Origin: Pectobacterium sp. PL152
GTDB lineage: Bacteria; Pseudomonadota; Gammaproteobacteria; Enterobacterales; Enterobacteriaceae
Direction: 5' to 3'
Assembly (NCBI GenBank): GCA_021907015.1
Contig: CP091064.1
Span: 4,216,001-4,280,000 of the forward strand
Length of the DNA stretch: 64,000 nucleotides
Notes under the pieces: model-generated
The model's database searches: none
Seen by the model: the letters and a program-made list of their open reading frames with translations, nothing else
Told to the model about the DNA's origin: nothing
In this document: piece after piece, positions 12,244 through 22,630 of the stretch
How the letters are laid out: each line of letters opens with the position of its first letter
Numbering within the stretch: position 1 is the stretch's first letter
Program-made: the position numbers and the translations under genes

Positions 12244-13338
12244 TTACAAATAATGTAAAGGGTTACAGCCTCTGGAGTTGGCGTGTAATGTCCAACAGAT
12301 TTTTGTGAGCTCTTGCAAGGAGGCATGTGTTGATGAATGTACAGCGGTGCTATGGCGCACGATCAATTCGGTAGGCAACAGTAGTGACGTACTCTGAGTA
12401 GGGTCGCGCAGCGTAGTGAGCAAGCGGGTAACGCCTTCTTTACCTAAGAGCCTGAAATCCTGGCGAATGGTTGTCAGTGGCGGAGTGTAATATGCGCTGT
12501 CCTGAGTATCGTCAAAACCGATCACCGACATCTGTTCCGGCACGCGAAGGCCATACTCATGCAGCGCGCGCAGAACGCCAAGTGCCATTTGATCGTTCGC
12601 CACAACAATGGCGGATATGCGCAGAGATTGTCCCAGTAGGGCCAGCGTCTGGTGGTAACCGGAAGCGGCGCTCCAGTCGCCATGCAGCACTGAAGCAGGC
12701 GAGAGCTGCTGTTTTTCTAGCTCGGCTAGCCAGCCTTCATAGCGCAGGCGGGCTGAAATCGAGGTCATTGGCCCCGTCAACAGGGCGATATGCTGGTGCC
12801 CCAGTTGCACGAGATGCGCGATAGCCAAACGTGCGCCGTGATCGGGATCGAACATGACGTTGAGTATGTCGGTATGTGGATCGGCATCCATGAACAGGAC
12901 GGGCGTATCCGCACAGGTCTGACTAATGTGGGCAACTTCGTCCGATGAGAGCGGGACATTCACGATAACCCCGCTGACCCGCTGAGAAAGCAGGTCGTTA
13001 ACGGCGTTATTGCAGGTGTTGACATCCGGGCGGCTCAGCATGGACATCACGATGTTAATACCTAACTGGCTGGCGGTACTCTTGATCGCTGCGGCGATTT
13101 GGGAAGGCGCGTGCAGTGAAAGATCGGTAGTAACGAGTCCCAGCGTAGTGATGGTTTTCCCTGCCAGCTGCTGTGCGACGCGGTTAGGTGTGTAGCTAAG
13201 CGCTGCCATCGCCTCTTCGACTTTACTGCGAGTGCGGGAGGAAACGTGAGGCGCCTGATTCAGCACGCGGGAAACCGTCTGATAGGAAACCCCAGCGTAC
13301 TCGGCGACATCATTTAATGTTATGGGTTTCTGTTTCAT
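12244..13338 (-). CDS. lacI: Lac repressor LacI
   Basis: LacI/GalR-family repressor of 364 residues. The DNA-binding helix-turn-helix is TLNDVAEYAGVSYQTVSRVL, whose recognition helix (YQTVSR) equals that of E. coli LacI and fits the O1-type operator at 12001. The hinge NRVAQQLAGK is conserved, followed by the periplasmic-binding-like sugar domain (LHAPSQI, ANDQMALGVLRAL, PPLTTIRQDFRLLG). The C-terminus is not clearly like the E. coli tetramerisation helix, so the oligomer state is uncertain. It is transcribed in the same direction as lacZY, with a 294-base gap. Confidence 0.94.
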   Translation of the reverse strand: MKQKPITLNDVAEYAGVSYQTVSRVLNQAPHVSSRTRSKVEEAMAALSYTPNRVAQQLAGKTITTLGLVTTDLSLHAPSQIAAAIKSTASQLGINIVMSMLSRPDVNTCNNAVNDLLSQRVSGVIVNVPLSSDEVAHISQTCADTPVLFMDADPHTDILNVMFDPDHGARLAIAHLVQLGHQHIALLTGPMTSISARLRYEGWLAELEKQQLSPASVLHGDWSAASGYHQTLALLGQSLRISAIVVANDQMALGVLRALHEYGLRVPEQMSVIGFDDTQDSAYYTPPLTTIRQDFRLLGKEGVTRLLTTLRDPTQSTSLLLPTELIVRHSTAVHSSTHASLQELTKICWTLHANSRGCNPLHYL

Positions 13339-13490
13339 AGCGGCTATTCCGAGCGTGATTCCATGCGTAAAAGAGCATCATCATAACAAATCGCGTGGGT
13401 AATCCGTAACAGGCGTATGTATTCCGGTGCAATCAACGCAGGCCGAAGAGAAACTGACGTTTGTACGCGTTTTTAGATGGTTGTAAAGTA

Positions 13491-13517
13491 AAACCGGGAG
13501 CAGGTGCTCCCGGTTTG
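13491..13517 (-). terminator. Terminator of uhp-afu operon
   Basis: Near-perfect hairpin AAACCGGGAGCA / TGCTCCCGGTTT about 20 bases past the afuC stop, followed on the minus strand by TTACTTTACAACC. It closes the six-gene operon. The T tract is short. Confidence 0.75.
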
Positions 13518-13536
13518 GCGGATGGCTACTCGATGT

Positions 13537-14595
13537 TTACTGCTCGGACAACACAAACATGCCGTAAGGGTGAATTTGCAGATAGTAACTGTCGCCCGGA
13601 TTCGGCTGAAGCTGGGTCGCGTTAACCTGCAACAGCATCGACTGTCCGTGCCAGTCCACCTGCACTTCGTACTGCGGCCCCATGTAGGCGACCTGCGTGA
13701 TCGTGCAGCGCTGGCTTTCTTCGCCCTGATGGCTGAGCGTAATGGCTTCCGGGCGAATACCGACGGTCGATTCGCTTAATCCAGCAGCAAAGCCCTGCGG
13801 ACGCGGAATGAGATAACCGTAGATGTTCACGCTGTCCGCCGTAAAGGTGGCAGGGAAGATATTGGCATCTCCCATAAAGCTGGCCATAAAGCGGGAAGCT
13901 GGCTGGCGATAGAGCTCCTGCGGTGCGCCCAACTGCATGATTTTGCCTTTGTTCATGACCAGAACCATGTCGGATACCGCAAAGGCTTCGCTCTGATCGT
14001 GCGTCACATACAGCGAGGTGATATTGAATTGCTGCTGAAGTTCGCGGATTTTCTCACGCATACTGCGGCGCAGGTTGGCGTCGAGGTTACTCAGCGGCTC
14101 ATCGAACAGCAGGACTTTCGGTTTGAGGATTAGCGCACGCGCTAGCGCAACACGCTGTTGCTGTCCGCCGGAAATCTGGTCGACGTAGCGATCTTCAAAC
14201 CCTTCCAGATCCACCAGCGCCAGCGCTTCTTTTACGCGCTGATTGATTTCCGCCTTTGGACGACCAAGCATTTTCAGGCCATAACCAATGTTTTCCCCCA
14301 GCGACATGTGTGGGAAGAGGGCGTAAGACTGGAACACCATGCAGATATCACGCTGTTGAATGGAGCGCTCGGTGACGTCTTCGCCGTCGATGAAAATCTG
14401 GCCTTCTGTCGGTTTTTCGAGACCGGCAACTGCACGGAGTACCGTGGTTTTACCGCAGCCAGATGGCCCCAGCAGCGTGACCATTTTTCCCTGTGGGATC
14501 GCCAGATTCAAATCATCAATGACGGTGTTGTTGCCGAAACGTTTAGTGACGTGCTTCAGTTCAACAAAGTTTTTTTCAGTATTCAAGGTAATCAC
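13537..14595 (-). CDS. afuC: Sugar-phosphate ABC transporter ATPase AfuC
   Basis: ABC ATPase of 352 residues that energises the AfuAB importer at the inner membrane. Walker A is [15 protein letters not shown], the signature is [20 protein letters not shown], Walker B is [16 protein letters not shown] and the switch His is in [10 protein letters not shown]. The C-terminal TOBE-like region starts near residue 250 ([13 protein letters not shown]). It has the FbpC/PotA architecture and is often annotated as ferric iron transport; the adjacent uhpABC genes and AfuA point instead to sugar phosphates. It starts 5 bases after afuB. Confidence 0.85.
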   Translation of the reverse strand: MITLNTEKNFVELKHVTKRFGNNTVIDDLNLAIPQGKMVTLLGPSGCGKTTVLRAVAGLEKPTEGQIFIDGEDVTERSIQQRDICMVFQSYALFPHMSLGENIGYGLKMLGRPKAEINQRVKEALALVDLEGFEDRYVDQISGGQQQRVALARALILKPKVLLFDEPLSNLDANLRRSMREKIRELQQQFNITSLYVTHDQSEAFAVSDMVLVMNKGKIMQLGAPQELYRQPASRFMASFMGDANIFPATFTADSVNIYGYLIPRPQGFAAGLSESTVGIRPEAITLSHQGEESQRCTITQVAYMGPQYEVQVDWHGQSMLLQVNATQLQPNPGDSYYLQIHPYGMFVLSEQ

Positions 14596-14600
14596 TCCGC

Positions 14601-16679
14601 TTAGTCACTATTCTTGGCTTTTGAGCGGGAAACCCGCGCTTCACCGACCAGATAATCGAACAGGAAAATAATGGCCAGCATGACCACAATCAGGATGGAA
14701 CCGTAGGCAATCGCCATACCGTATTCGCCGTCTTCCACGCGGTTAAGAATGTAAGACGTGGCGACGCGGGTATCTGGCGTAACCAGGAAGATAATGGCGC
14801 TGACGGTGGTAATAGCGCGCACGAAGCTGTAAATCAGCGCGGACAAAATGGCCGGACGCAGCAGCGGGAGCAGAATATAGAACACCGTTCGCATCGACCC
14901 CGCACGCAGGCTGAGCGACGCCTCATCGAGCGATTTATCCAACTGCCCCAGTCCGGCGATGCCAGCACGGATACCAACCGGCACGTTACGCATCACCATC
15001 GACATGATGACGATCACCGCCGTTCCCGTTAGGTAAACTGGTGCGCTGTTAAAGGCCAGAATATAAGACACGCCGGCAACGGTGCCCGGTACCGCAAAGC
15101 ACAGCATGGTGGTGAACTCGATGGCTTTCTTGCCGTAGAACTGCTGACGTACCACGATGTAGGCGATAAGCAGCCCAAACAGTGCCGTAATCGGTGCCGC
15201 GATGCCCGCGAACAGCAGCGTATCCAGCAGGGAAGGCCAGGCGCCGTCGCTAAAGCCTTGTCCGAACAACTTGCTGAAGTTTGCCAACGTCAGGGTGTAA
15301 TCCACGCCCCAGTTAACCGTAAAGCTGCCGTAGAAAATGCTGCCGTACAGCAGGACGTTAAAGGCAATCCAGACATAGAGCAGGATGCTGACGATCCACA
15401 CCAGCGAAACAGGCAGCGGTTGCACATCACCCCGGTAGGATTTACCGGAAATCGTGACGTAGGAACGTTTGCCGATCCACAGATATTGCACGCAGAACAC
15501 CGCCAGTGAGAACACCAGCAGGACAACGCCGAGCGTACTGGCTGACTGATAATCCAGCTGTGCGCCGGTGATGTAGAAGTAAATCTGGGTGGCGAGTACG
15601 TCGAAGTTACCGCCCAGCACCAGCGGGTTACTGAAATCGGCCAGCGACTGGACGATTACGATCAGGAACGAGTTAGCCAGCGCCGGTTTCAACAGGGGCA
15701 GGAAAACCCTTTGAAAGGTTTGATAGCGGTTGGCACGCAGCGTGTATGACGCCTCTTCCAGCGACGGATGAATCGTCTTCATCGCGCCTTCCAGAATCAT
15801 GAACGACATCGGCGTAAAGGCGAGCACCTGTGCCAGCCAGATACCGGTAAAACCGTACAGCCAGTTGGTGTTCGTCAGGCCGAACCAGGCCACCATCAGC
15901 TCGGTGACATAACCGGAGCGACCCATCATCAGCGTGACACCTAACCCGACAACAAACGGCGGGGTAACGATAGGTAGAATGGAGAAAATGCGGCCGATAA
16001 TCGCGGAGCGACGGGCGATGCGCGAAGTGTAAATGGCCAGCACCATACCGAAGAAGGTACAGCCGATACCAACGGCAACCGACAGCAGGAATGAGTTCCA
16101 GATCACGCGTAAAATGTGCGTCTGACCCAGAATCTGCATAAACGCGAGCGGCGCGAATTCCCCGCTGTCGTTGGTGAACATGGGAATAAAGATGGCGATG
16201 CTGGGGTAAAGAATAAACACGCCAATCAGCGCGATGATGCTGATGAGTGAGCCGATGACGAAGCGATCGCCACCCAGCCAGTCAAGCCTGGAGAGCGCCA
16301 GCGTAATAATCGCACTTAGGGCGACAAACAGGGCGATCGTGCCATAGCCCATTCCGCGCCCTTCGACCGTGGCACTGATGACCACGAAAAGCGCGCAGAA
16401 CAGCGCGTAGGTGGCATCAAAACGGTGGCGACCGCGTTGTTCCCTGCCGGGCGTAAATAGCGGACGCGCCAGCAACCCCAGCGGGAGCAGGAACCAGAGC
16501 AGGCTGATATTCAGGCTGGACCAGCTGTAAGCGGCCAGCAGTTCATCGCGTGAGGCATCCAGCAGGCCGTAATCCAGGCTCCACGCTGGCAGCAGCAAAA
16601 ATGTTGCCGCAATCAGCGCCAGCCACAGGAATATAGGATCCCGCTTAGGCGTCGGTGAAAGCGTTCGTGTGTGTGACAT
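14601..16679 (-). CDS. afuB: Sugar-phosphate ABC transporter permease AfuB (two fused permease domains)
   Basis: Inner-membrane protein of 692 residues with about twelve or more hydrophobic segments and two binding-protein-dependent permease units. The ATPase-contact loops are visible as [20 protein letters not shown] and [20 protein letters not shown]. Both units in one chain is normal for the FbpB/AfuB group. It lies between afuA, 178 bases upstream, and afuC. As with afuC, ferric iron is the usual automatic label; the uhp context favours sugar-phosphate uptake. Confidence 0.85.
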   Translation of the reverse strand: MSHTRTLSPTPKRDPIFLWLALIAATFLLLPAWSLDYGLLDASRDELLAAYSWSSLNISLLWFLLPLGLLARPLFTPGREQRGRHRFDATYALFCALFVVISATVEGRGMGYGTIALFVALSAIITLALSRLDWLGGDRFVIGSLISIIALIGVFILYPSIAIFIPMFTNDSGEFAPLAFMQILGQTHILRVIWNSFLLSVAVGIGCTFFGMVLAIYTSRIARRSAIIGRIFSILPIVTPPFVVGLGVTLMMGRSGYVTELMVAWFGLTNTNWLYGFTGIWLAQVLAFTPMSFMILEGAMKTIHPSLEEASYTLRANRYQTFQRVFLPLLKPALANSFLIVIVQSLADFSNPLVLGGNFDVLATQIYFYITGAQLDYQSASTLGVVLLVFSLAVFCVQYLWIGKRSYVTISGKSYRGDVQPLPVSLVWIVSILLYVWIAFNVLLYGSIFYGSFTVNWGVDYTLTLANFSKLFGQGFSDGAWPSLLDTLLFAGIAAPITALFGLLIAYIVVRQQFYGKKAIEFTTMLCFAVPGTVAGVSYILAFNSAPVYLTGTAVIVIMSMVMRNVPVGIRAGIAGLGQLDKSLDEASLSLRAGSMRTVFYILLPLLRPAILSALIYSFVRAITTVSAIIFLVTPDTRVATSYILNRVEDGEYGMAIAYGSILIVVMLAIIFLFDYLVGEARVSRSKAKNSD

Positions 16680-16776
16680 AAGGTTCCCTGGTGCTTTATA
16701 GCGTTGTTTTATAAGATTGAATCGTCACAGGTATTGGTTGGTGAATAATATTGAGTAATGGTTAATCAGCGATGCT

Positions 16777-16824
16777 GGGAGCACGGCGTTAAGCGAAATG
16801 TGAGCAAGCTGCCGCCGTGTTCCC
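16777..16824 (-). promoter_or_regulatory. Hairpin between afuA and afuB
   Basis: Inverted repeat GGGAGCACGGCG (16777-16788) and CGCCGTGTTCCC (16813-16824), 11 of 12 pairs with a 24-base loop and no T run. Such hairpins after a binding-protein gene commonly stabilise the upstream mRNA so the periplasmic protein is made in excess over the permease. Confidence 0.55.
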
Positions 16825-16856
16825 GTTATTTTTCAATCAAAGTCAATAAATTGAGC

Positions 16857-17891
16857 TTATTGGCCCATTTTGACTTCGTTAACCCACTTGGAAATCAGGT
16901 CTTTACGCACGTCTGCCGCGCCGTATTTGTCCATGTCGTAGTTGATCAGTTTCAGATCCTGCAATTTCAGCGACAGCGGGGACGCTTCGGCGGTGGTATT
17001 GGTCAGAATCTGGTAGGACTGGCCTTTCTTCCAGGAGAGTTCTTGTGCTTCTTTCGACAGCGCCCAGTCAACGAACAGTTTGGCGTTATCCATATTGCGC
17101 GCGCCTTTCAGGATGCTGACGCCGCCAATTTCATAGCCGGTGCCTTCACACGGAGAGATCAGCGTCAGCGGGGCGCCTTTCTCTTTTTCCAGTGAGTAGT
17201 CGTGCAGGAAGCCGATGCCGATAGCGGTTTCGCCACGCGCGGCGTTACGTGCTGGGGCAATACCGGATTTGGTGTATTGCGACACGTTGGCATTCAGTTT
17301 TTTCAGGTAATCAAAGGCCTGATCCTGACCCCAAAGCTGAGAGAAGGTCGCCAGTGCGGTATAGGCCGTACCGGAGCTTTGTGGGTCGGCAATCTGGATT
17401 TCGCCTTTGTAGACCGGGTTGGTCAGATCTTTCCAGCACTGTGGAACCGGCAGATTTTTCTCTTTCAGGCGATCGGTATTGACGCCAAAACCGAGGATGC
17501 CGACGTAAACAGCGGACGAGTAGTTGCCTTTACGTTTAGCGGGATCGCGGAATTGCGGCATGATCTGATCGAGGTTTTTAGACTGATAGGGTTCCAGCAG
17601 ATCCATTTCGCCAGCCTGAGATTGCGGATCCAGCGTGCCGCCGTACCAGACGTCAGCCTGCGGGTTTTTCTTCTCTGCATCGACTTTCGCCAGCGTGCTG
17701 CCGGAACCGTTGCGGATAAAGGAGGTTTTAACGTTGTGTTTTTCACCGAAGGCCTTGGCTTCTTCCTCGCAGAAGGCGTTGGTGGCGCTACAGTAAATGA
17801 CCAGGCGCCCTTCGGCGCGTGCGGTGGTGGTGGTAACGGCAGCAACGGTCAGTCCAGCGGCGATGAGGGTAGTTAAGGTACTCAGTCTCAT
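16857..17891 (-). CDS. afuA: Periplasmic sugar-phosphate binding protein AfuA
   Basis: Solute-binding protein of 344 residues with a Sec signal peptide ending about TTTTARA-EG (residue 26). It has the ferric-binding fold (LVIYCSATNAF; PQADVWYGGTLDP) but lacks the paired tyrosines of FbpA iron binders. His230, Asp231 (GFLHDY) and Glu254 (GTGYE) coincide, after removing about 25 residues, with His205/Asp206/Glu229, which I recall as sugar-phosphate ligands of AfuA. Work on Actinobacillus and Citrobacter AfuABC established hexose and heptose phosphate uptake. It follows uhpC by 39 bases. Confidence 0.85.
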   Translation of the reverse strand: MRLSTLTTLIAAGLTVAAVTTTTARAEGRLVIYCSATNAFCEEEAKAFGEKHNVKTSFIRNGSGSTLAKVDAEKKNPQADVWYGGTLDPQSQAGEMDLLEPYQSKNLDQIMPQFRDPAKRKGNYSSAVYVGILGFGVNTDRLKEKNLPVPQCWKDLTNPVYKGEIQIADPQSSGTAYTALATFSQLWGQDQAFDYLKKLNANVSQYTKSGIAPARNAARGETAIGIGFLHDYSLEKEKGAPLTLISPCEGTGYEIGGVSILKGARNMDNAKLFVDWALSKEAQELSWKKGQSYQILTNTTAEASPLSLKLQDLKLINYDMDKYGAADVRKDLISKWVNEVKMGQ

Positions 17892-17930
17892 GATGTTTTC
17901 CTTCTCTTATTTAGTTATCGATGGTTATCG

Positions 17931-19271
17931 CTATTTTGATGTCATCAAACGTTCCCGGCGGCTGACACCTGCCATCAGCAGCGGCATCAATAACAGTCCG
18001 ATGCAGGCTGAAGCCAACGCCAGCAGAGTAAAAAATCCCGACCATCCGTAGTGTTGCAGCACCTGTGCCAGCGGCCAGCCTGCCAGCGCCGCCCCCAGAT
18101 AGGCGAACAACGCCAGAAAACCTGTCACCGTGCCTGCGGCATCCTTATGGCTGTATTCCGTCGCAGCCAGACCGATCAACATCTGTGGTCCAAAAACAAA
18201 AAAACCGATACTGAAGAAACAGGCCGCGAGCAGCGAATAGTGGTGAATCGGTGCCAGCCACAGCGCGGTCATGGTTAAAAACAGCCCGAGGGCAAACAGC
18301 AAAATCATCGGTGCGCGCTGACCACGAAACAGCAGGTCCGACCCCCAACCGGCAAACAGCGCCCCCAGCAATCCACCCAGTTCAAACAGCGACAGCGTGG
18401 CGTTCGCGCTGAGGAGGTTGAAACCGTGGCTCTCCGACAGCCAGATGTTTCCCCAGTCATTCAGTGCGATACGAATCAGGTACACCAGAATGTAGGAGAA
18501 CCCGAGCAGCCAGATGGTACGGTTACGCAGAATCGCATCACGCAAAATCTGGCGCATCGGCATCGGCGGACTCTGCTGCTCCTGACGAATCTCCAGCGCA
18601 TCGCGCCGCCACTGGCCGACACTGGGCAAACCTTGTTGCTGCGGTTTGTCGCACAACTGCCAGCACAACCACAGACCAATCACAATGCCGATGATGCCCG
18701 GCACCAGCAGCGCGGCCTGCCATCCCCATTCGGAGGCCAGATAGCCTGCGAGCAGGGGAACCGCTGCGCCGCCAATATTGATTGACGTATTCCAGCATCC
18801 CCACCAGAGACCGCGCTCATTGCGCGAATACCAACTGCTCAGCAGCCTGGCGCAAGGGGGCCAACCCCATCCCTGAAAGAATCCGTTCAGCGCCCAGACA
18901 ATCAGTAACCCAGTGAGCGACTGGCAGTACATGAACAGAATGTTCAGCACCCCGGTGATCATCAGCCCGACACCCATAAACCAGCGCACCTGACTGCGAT
19001 CGCACACGATGCCGGAAATAAACTTGGAGGCGCCGTAACAGAGATAAAACAGCGTCCCCAGCAGACCGATATCGCCTTTGCTTAGCCCTAATTCCAACTG
19101 CATCACCGGCATGACAAAGTTGATGCTTTTGCGCGTCAGGTAGAACGTGGCGTACCCGATGACCATTGAAATCAGCAACCGCGGCCGCCAGTAGCGATAG
19201 CGCTGGCTGATTTGTGTGGGTGAAAGCTGTCCCGTTGAGTCCTGTCCCGTAGAAAACATGGGTGCCTGCAT
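17931..19271 (-). CDS. uhpC: Sugar-phosphate sensor/permease homologue UhpC
   Basis: MFS protein of 446 residues of the organophosphate:phosphate antiporter family, with twelve predicted helices. The start of helix 1 (GYATFYLTRKSINFVMPVM) and NGFFQGWGWPPCARLLSSWY are family hallmarks. In E. coli UhpC senses external glucose-6-phosphate and activates the UhpB kinase. No uhpT lies next to it; afuABC takes that place, so the sensor appears to control an ABC importer. The gap to uhpB is 89 bases. Confidence 0.88.
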   Translation of the reverse strand: MQAPMFSTGQDSTGQLSPTQISQRYRYWRPRLLISMVIGYATFYLTRKSINFVMPVMQLELGLSKGDIGLLGTLFYLCYGASKFISGIVCDRSQVRWFMGVGLMITGVLNILFMYCQSLTGLLIVWALNGFFQGWGWPPCARLLSSWYSRNERGLWWGCWNTSINIGGAAVPLLAGYLASEWGWQAALLVPGIIGIVIGLWLCWQLCDKPQQQGLPSVGQWRRDALEIRQEQQSPPMPMRQILRDAILRNRTIWLLGFSYILVYLIRIALNDWGNIWLSESHGFNLLSANATLSLFELGGLLGALFAGWGSDLLFRGQRAPMILLFALGLFLTMTALWLAPIHHYSLLAACFFSIGFFVFGPQMLIGLAATEYSHKDAAGTVTGFLALFAYLGAALAGWPLAQVLQHYGWSGFFTLLALASACIGLLLMPLLMAGVSRRERLMTSK

Positions 19272-19343
19272 GGGGTTCTCCGTCGCGTTGAGAGAAGAGT
19301 AGGGGGATGCGAATCAAAAAGGATGAGACAAGGTTTTAGGTGA

Positions 19344-19360
19344 CTAGGAATAATTCCTAG
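19344..19360. promoter_or_regulatory. Perfect 17-bp palindrome between uhpB and uhpC
   Basis: CTAGGAATAATTCCTAG is fully palindromic around its central base and directly abuts the uhpB stop codon. It could be a protein-binding site or a small hairpin. No function is known to me. Confidence 0.3.
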
Positions 19361-20938
19361 CTAATCGTCTTTTTGTTTAAATTTTGTGGGCAGGTTAACA
19401 ATTATGTGCGTGCCACGCGGCGTGGAGGATTCGCCATGGGTTGCGGCCTTCACCAGCCAATTGCCACCCAGCGCCTGAACGCGCTCCTCGATGCCCCGTA
19501 GGCCGAAACCGCCACTCGTGGGATTGGCCCTGTCTTTTTGTGCAATGCCCACGCCGTTATCAATGACGTCGAGCGTGATCATGTCATCCTGCTGCGAAAG
19601 CCGAACCATAATCTGCGTAGCGCTGGCGTGTTTGTTGATGTTATTCAGCAGTTCCTGCACCAGTCGGTAAAGAGTAAACACCACCACGTCATCATGCGGG
19701 GGCGTGGGGAGCTGATAATCCAGCTGAAACTGAATGCCGCGCGCTGCGAAGGCGAATTCATCCGCCAGATGATGCAACGCTTTATCCAGCACCATCTCAT
19801 CCAGCACCGGTGGGCGTAGTTGGCGTAGCAGCTGGCGCGTGGTGTGGTGAATGCGTCGCGACAGCTCGCTGATTTGTCCGGCCGCGTGCTGGGCGGCATC
19901 GGCAGGCGCACTGTGTTTTACCAGCATGGCCTGAATCTGGATCGCGGTGATGTTTTGGCCGATGTCATCGTGCAGCTCGCGTGCGATGTCTTTGCGTACG
20001 GCCTCTTCGGTATGAATGATGCGCTCCATGAGCCGCCGCCGGGTTTTCAACTCCTGCTCCAACTGCTGGCGATAGCGCTGTAGCCGCTGTGCCAGCTGTT
20101 GCTGGCGGCTGATGGCGATCCCCAGCCCAATACCAAGCAGTGCCTGTGTGGAGAGAAAAAGCTCCAGTTCGCGCAGATCGTCGAACGCGCCGCTCACCTG
20201 ACGCGTGACGGCAATCATCAGGCTGCCGAGTACGGCGGAGAGCACGCCGCCTTGCCAGCCGAATTTATACGCCATCACCACGTTGGGCAGAAAAACGAAG
20301 ATCAGCAGCAGACGTTCCATCTCGGGTGTGAACGCCATTTGCAGGCACACGCCGATAGAAAAAAACAGCGAACACCAAATCAGCAGCGAGGTACGCAGCG
20401 GCGGATCGGGGATCTCCTGCGCCAGCAACGTCTGCAAGTGCTGCTGCTTGATGTATTCGTACAGCAGATAGATGAACGGAATCAGCAGGACGCCACCGGT
20501 AAACGTGGCCAGCAGCGTCTGCGTCAGCTGCGAATGCAGCCAGGGGCCAATGGCGATACCGTGCAGAATCGTATTGAGCGTCAGCGCCGTCAGTAATAGC
20601 AGCAGGCGTTGCCAGTAAAGCGTATGGCGATGCCAAATTTTGTGCGTGATGATGGCCGGAATCAGGCTGAGGAACGGGGAAAGCAGTAGCAGTGAACGCG
20701 TCATGAGCTGCTCGCTAATGAGCCAGCTCTGGATAGCGATTTCGGAAAGCAGTAAGGTCGGCCAGTATTTACGCGGCAGCAAAATCATCAGCGCCAGCCG
20801 TAACCCTTGGGGTAACAACAGCGCTGCCTGCTGGCCGTTGTTGCTTAAATAGAAACTGATGGTCCACAGCGCTAACCAGGTCAGGCTGTAGAAAAAGGCC
20901 AAAAACAGCGTCATACCGATGACGTGCAGACGGCGCAT
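19361..20938 (-). CDS. uhpB: Sensor histidine kinase UhpB
   Basis: A 525-residue membrane kinase. The N-terminal half has about eight hydrophobic segments (MASE1-type region, residues 1-290). It is followed by a HisKA_3 dimerisation helix with the phosphorylated His in ARELHDDIGQNITAIQ and a HATPase domain with N-box ELLNNINKHASAT, G1 VIDNGVGI and G2 GGFGLRGIEERV. UhpB passes phosphate to UhpA when UhpC detects sugar phosphate. It starts 3 bases after the uhpA stop. Confidence 0.88.
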   Translation of the reverse strand: MRRLHVIGMTLFLAFFYSLTWLALWTISFYLSNNGQQAALLLPQGLRLALMILLPRKYWPTLLLSEIAIQSWLISEQLMTRSLLLLSPFLSLIPAIITHKIWHRHTLYWQRLLLLLTALTLNTILHGIAIGPWLHSQLTQTLLATFTGGVLLIPFIYLLYEYIKQQHLQTLLAQEIPDPPLRTSLLIWCSLFFSIGVCLQMAFTPEMERLLLIFVFLPNVVMAYKFGWQGGVLSAVLGSLMIAVTRQVSGAFDDLRELELFLSTQALLGIGLGIAISRQQQLAQRLQRYRQQLEQELKTRRRLMERIIHTEEAVRKDIARELHDDIGQNITAIQIQAMLVKHSAPADAAQHAAGQISELSRRIHHTTRQLLRQLRPPVLDEMVLDKALHHLADEFAFAARGIQFQLDYQLPTPPHDDVVVFTLYRLVQELLNNINKHASATQIMVRLSQQDDMITLDVIDNGVGIAQKDRANPTSGGFGLRGIEERVQALGGNWLVKAATHGESSTPRGTHIIVNLPTKFKQKDD

Positions 20939-20941
20939 GGC

Positions 20942-21571
20942 CTATTTCCCTGCCAGCAGTTGGTGCTGGAGCGCAAAGTGCACCAGCTCTACCGTAGATT
21001 CACACTGCAATTTACTGAGAATGTTGGCGCGATGCACGTGAACGGTTTTATGGCTGAGTTCGAGCTGTTCAGCGATGCTTTTCACACTAATCCCGTTGAT
21101 CAACAGGCTGAATATTTCCCGCTCGCGTGGGGTCAGCGCTAGCAGCTCCTTCGGTGGCTGCTGCTGATGGCGGATGGCGTGCAGAGCATCGGCACACAGA
21201 TAAATGCCGCCGCTGCTGACTACGCGAACCGCCTGCACTAATTCTTCCGGGCCACAGCGCTTTGTGAGATAGCCGCCAGCCCCAGCGTCCAGCGCGCTTT
21301 GTACAAAGGCGGTCGTGTCGTAAATGCTCAAAATAATGGCGCGAAACTGAGGGCGCTGTTGACGAAGGCGAGTTAATAACGACAGGCCGCTTTCATCCGG
21401 CATGGCAATATCAATCACCGCAACATCAATGGGCTGTTTGAGGAGATGGGGCCACGCCTGCGCCGCAGAGGCATATTGCCCAACCACCTGAATGTCATTT
21501 TCTAATGCCAGAAGCTGTGCAAAGCCAGACCGTACAACGATGTGATCGTCAACCAAAGCCACATTAATCAT
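20942..21571 (-). CDS. uhpA: Response regulator UhpA
   Basis: NarL/FixJ-type regulator of 209 residues from the start MINVALVDDH at 21571; a longer in-frame start at 21625 adds an unlikely leader. The receiver acidic pocket is VDDH, the phosphorylated Asp is in DVAVIDIAMPDESG and the conserved Lys in GYLTKRC. The LuxR helix-turn-helix is LTPREREIFSLLINGISVKS through KTVHVHRANILSKL. It heads the six-gene operon and should activate it when phosphorylated. Confidence 0.9.
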   Translation of the reverse strand: MINVALVDDHIVVRSGFAQLLALENDIQVVGQYASAAQAWPHLLKQPIDVAVIDIAMPDESGLSLLTRLRQQRPQFRAIILSIYDTTAFVQSALDAGAGGYLTKRCGPEELVQAVRVVSSGGIYLCADALHAIRHQQQPPKELLALTPREREIFSLLINGISVKSIAEQLELSHKTVHVHRANILSKLQCESTVELVHFALQHQLLAGK

Positions 21572-21814
21572 GGTTTCGCCGTGTGAATCAGAAGTCATCA
21601 AAGTGTCATAATGCGGGGGAATCAAGGGGCGAGCAATAGTAGATAATTAAAATGGAATCGGCTTAACAAATTCACCATATTTATGGTTCGCATGGTGAAA
21701 AGCATATTGATAGAACGCGGAGTTATTTGACTCGCTTAATCGAGGGACATACTGTTTTTTTCTTTAAATCAATATATTGAGAAATCAATGTATTTACGAT
21801 ATCAGGGAATCAAA

Positions 21815-22630
21815 ATGATGAAGACATGGCGTGTAGCGCTGGTGGCGGGAATGGTCGCGGCGGCGATGGCGTTGACCGCATGCGATAACGCAAGCAATTC
21901 TGCCAACCACATTAAAGTCGGTGTGATTAACGGCGCAGAACAGGACGTCGCCGACGTGGCGAAGAAAGTGGCAAAAGAAAAATATGGCCTTGATGTTGAA
22001 CTGGTCGGGTTTAGCGGTTCGCTATTGCCTAACGAAGCGACGGATAAAAGCGATCTGGATGCGAACGTCTTTCAACACCGCCCTTTTCTGGAACAGCAAA
22101 ATCGTGAACATGGTTATAAGCTGGTGGCGGTAGGGAATACCTTTGTTTTCCCGATGGCGGGTTATTCGAAGAAGATTAAAAATATCAGTGACCTGAAAGA
22201 TGGCGATACTATCGCGATTCCTTTCGATCCCACTAATTTGGGGCGGGCACTGTTATTGCTGCAAAAAACCGGATTAATTACCCTGAAGCCTGACACGGGT
22301 TTATTGCCGACGGTGCTGGATATCATCACCAACCCGCACAACCTGCGTATTATGGAAGTAGAAGGGGCACAGCTGCCACGTTTATTAGACGATCCGCAAG
22401 TGACGGTGGCGATCATTAGCACGACCTATATTCAGCAAACGGGCTTAACGCCAACGAAAGACGGTATTTTTATTGAGGATAAAGAATCACCGTATGTGAA
22501 TATCATCGTGACCCGTGAAAATAATAAAGAAGCGGAAAACGTCAAGAAATTTATTCAAGCCTACCAGTCTGACGAGGTGGAACAGGCTGCTAACCGTATT
22601 TTTAATGGTGGCGCAGTAAAAGGCTGGTAA
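21815..22630 (+). CDS. MetQ/NlpA-family methionine-binding lipoprotein
   Basis: Substrate-binding lipoprotein of about 271 residues. The start at 21815 or 21818 (MMKTWRVALV) gives a lipoprotein signal with lipobox ALTAC and mature Cys at residue 22 or 23. The family patterns are HIKVGVINGAEQDV, DLDANVFQHRPFL and the end IFNGGAVKGW. MetQ delivers methionine to MetNI; here no metN or metI is adjacent, so this is an orphan NlpA-type copy that may feed a MetNI encoded elsewhere. It is divergent from uhpA with about 240 bases between. Confidence 0.85.
   Translation: MMKTWRVALVAGMVAAAMALTACDNASNSANHIKVGVINGAEQDVADVAKKVAKEKYGLDVELVGFSGSLLPNEATDKSDLDANVFQHRPFLEQQNREHGYKLVAVGNTFVFPMAGYSKKIKNISDLKDGDTIAIPFDPTNLGRALLLLQKTGLITLKPDTGLLPTVLDIITNPHNLRIMEVEGAQLPRLLDDPQVTVAIISTTYIQQTGLTPTKDGIFIEDKESPYVNIIVTRENNKEAENVKKFIQAYQSDEVEQAANRIFNGGAVKGW

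Noticed and set aside
13537..17891. Ferric iron ABC transporter (FbpABC) annotation for the three genes
   Set aside because: AfuA lacks the paired tyrosines of iron binders, carries the His/Asp/Glu set of sugar-phosphate binding, and the genes are in one operon with uhpABC.
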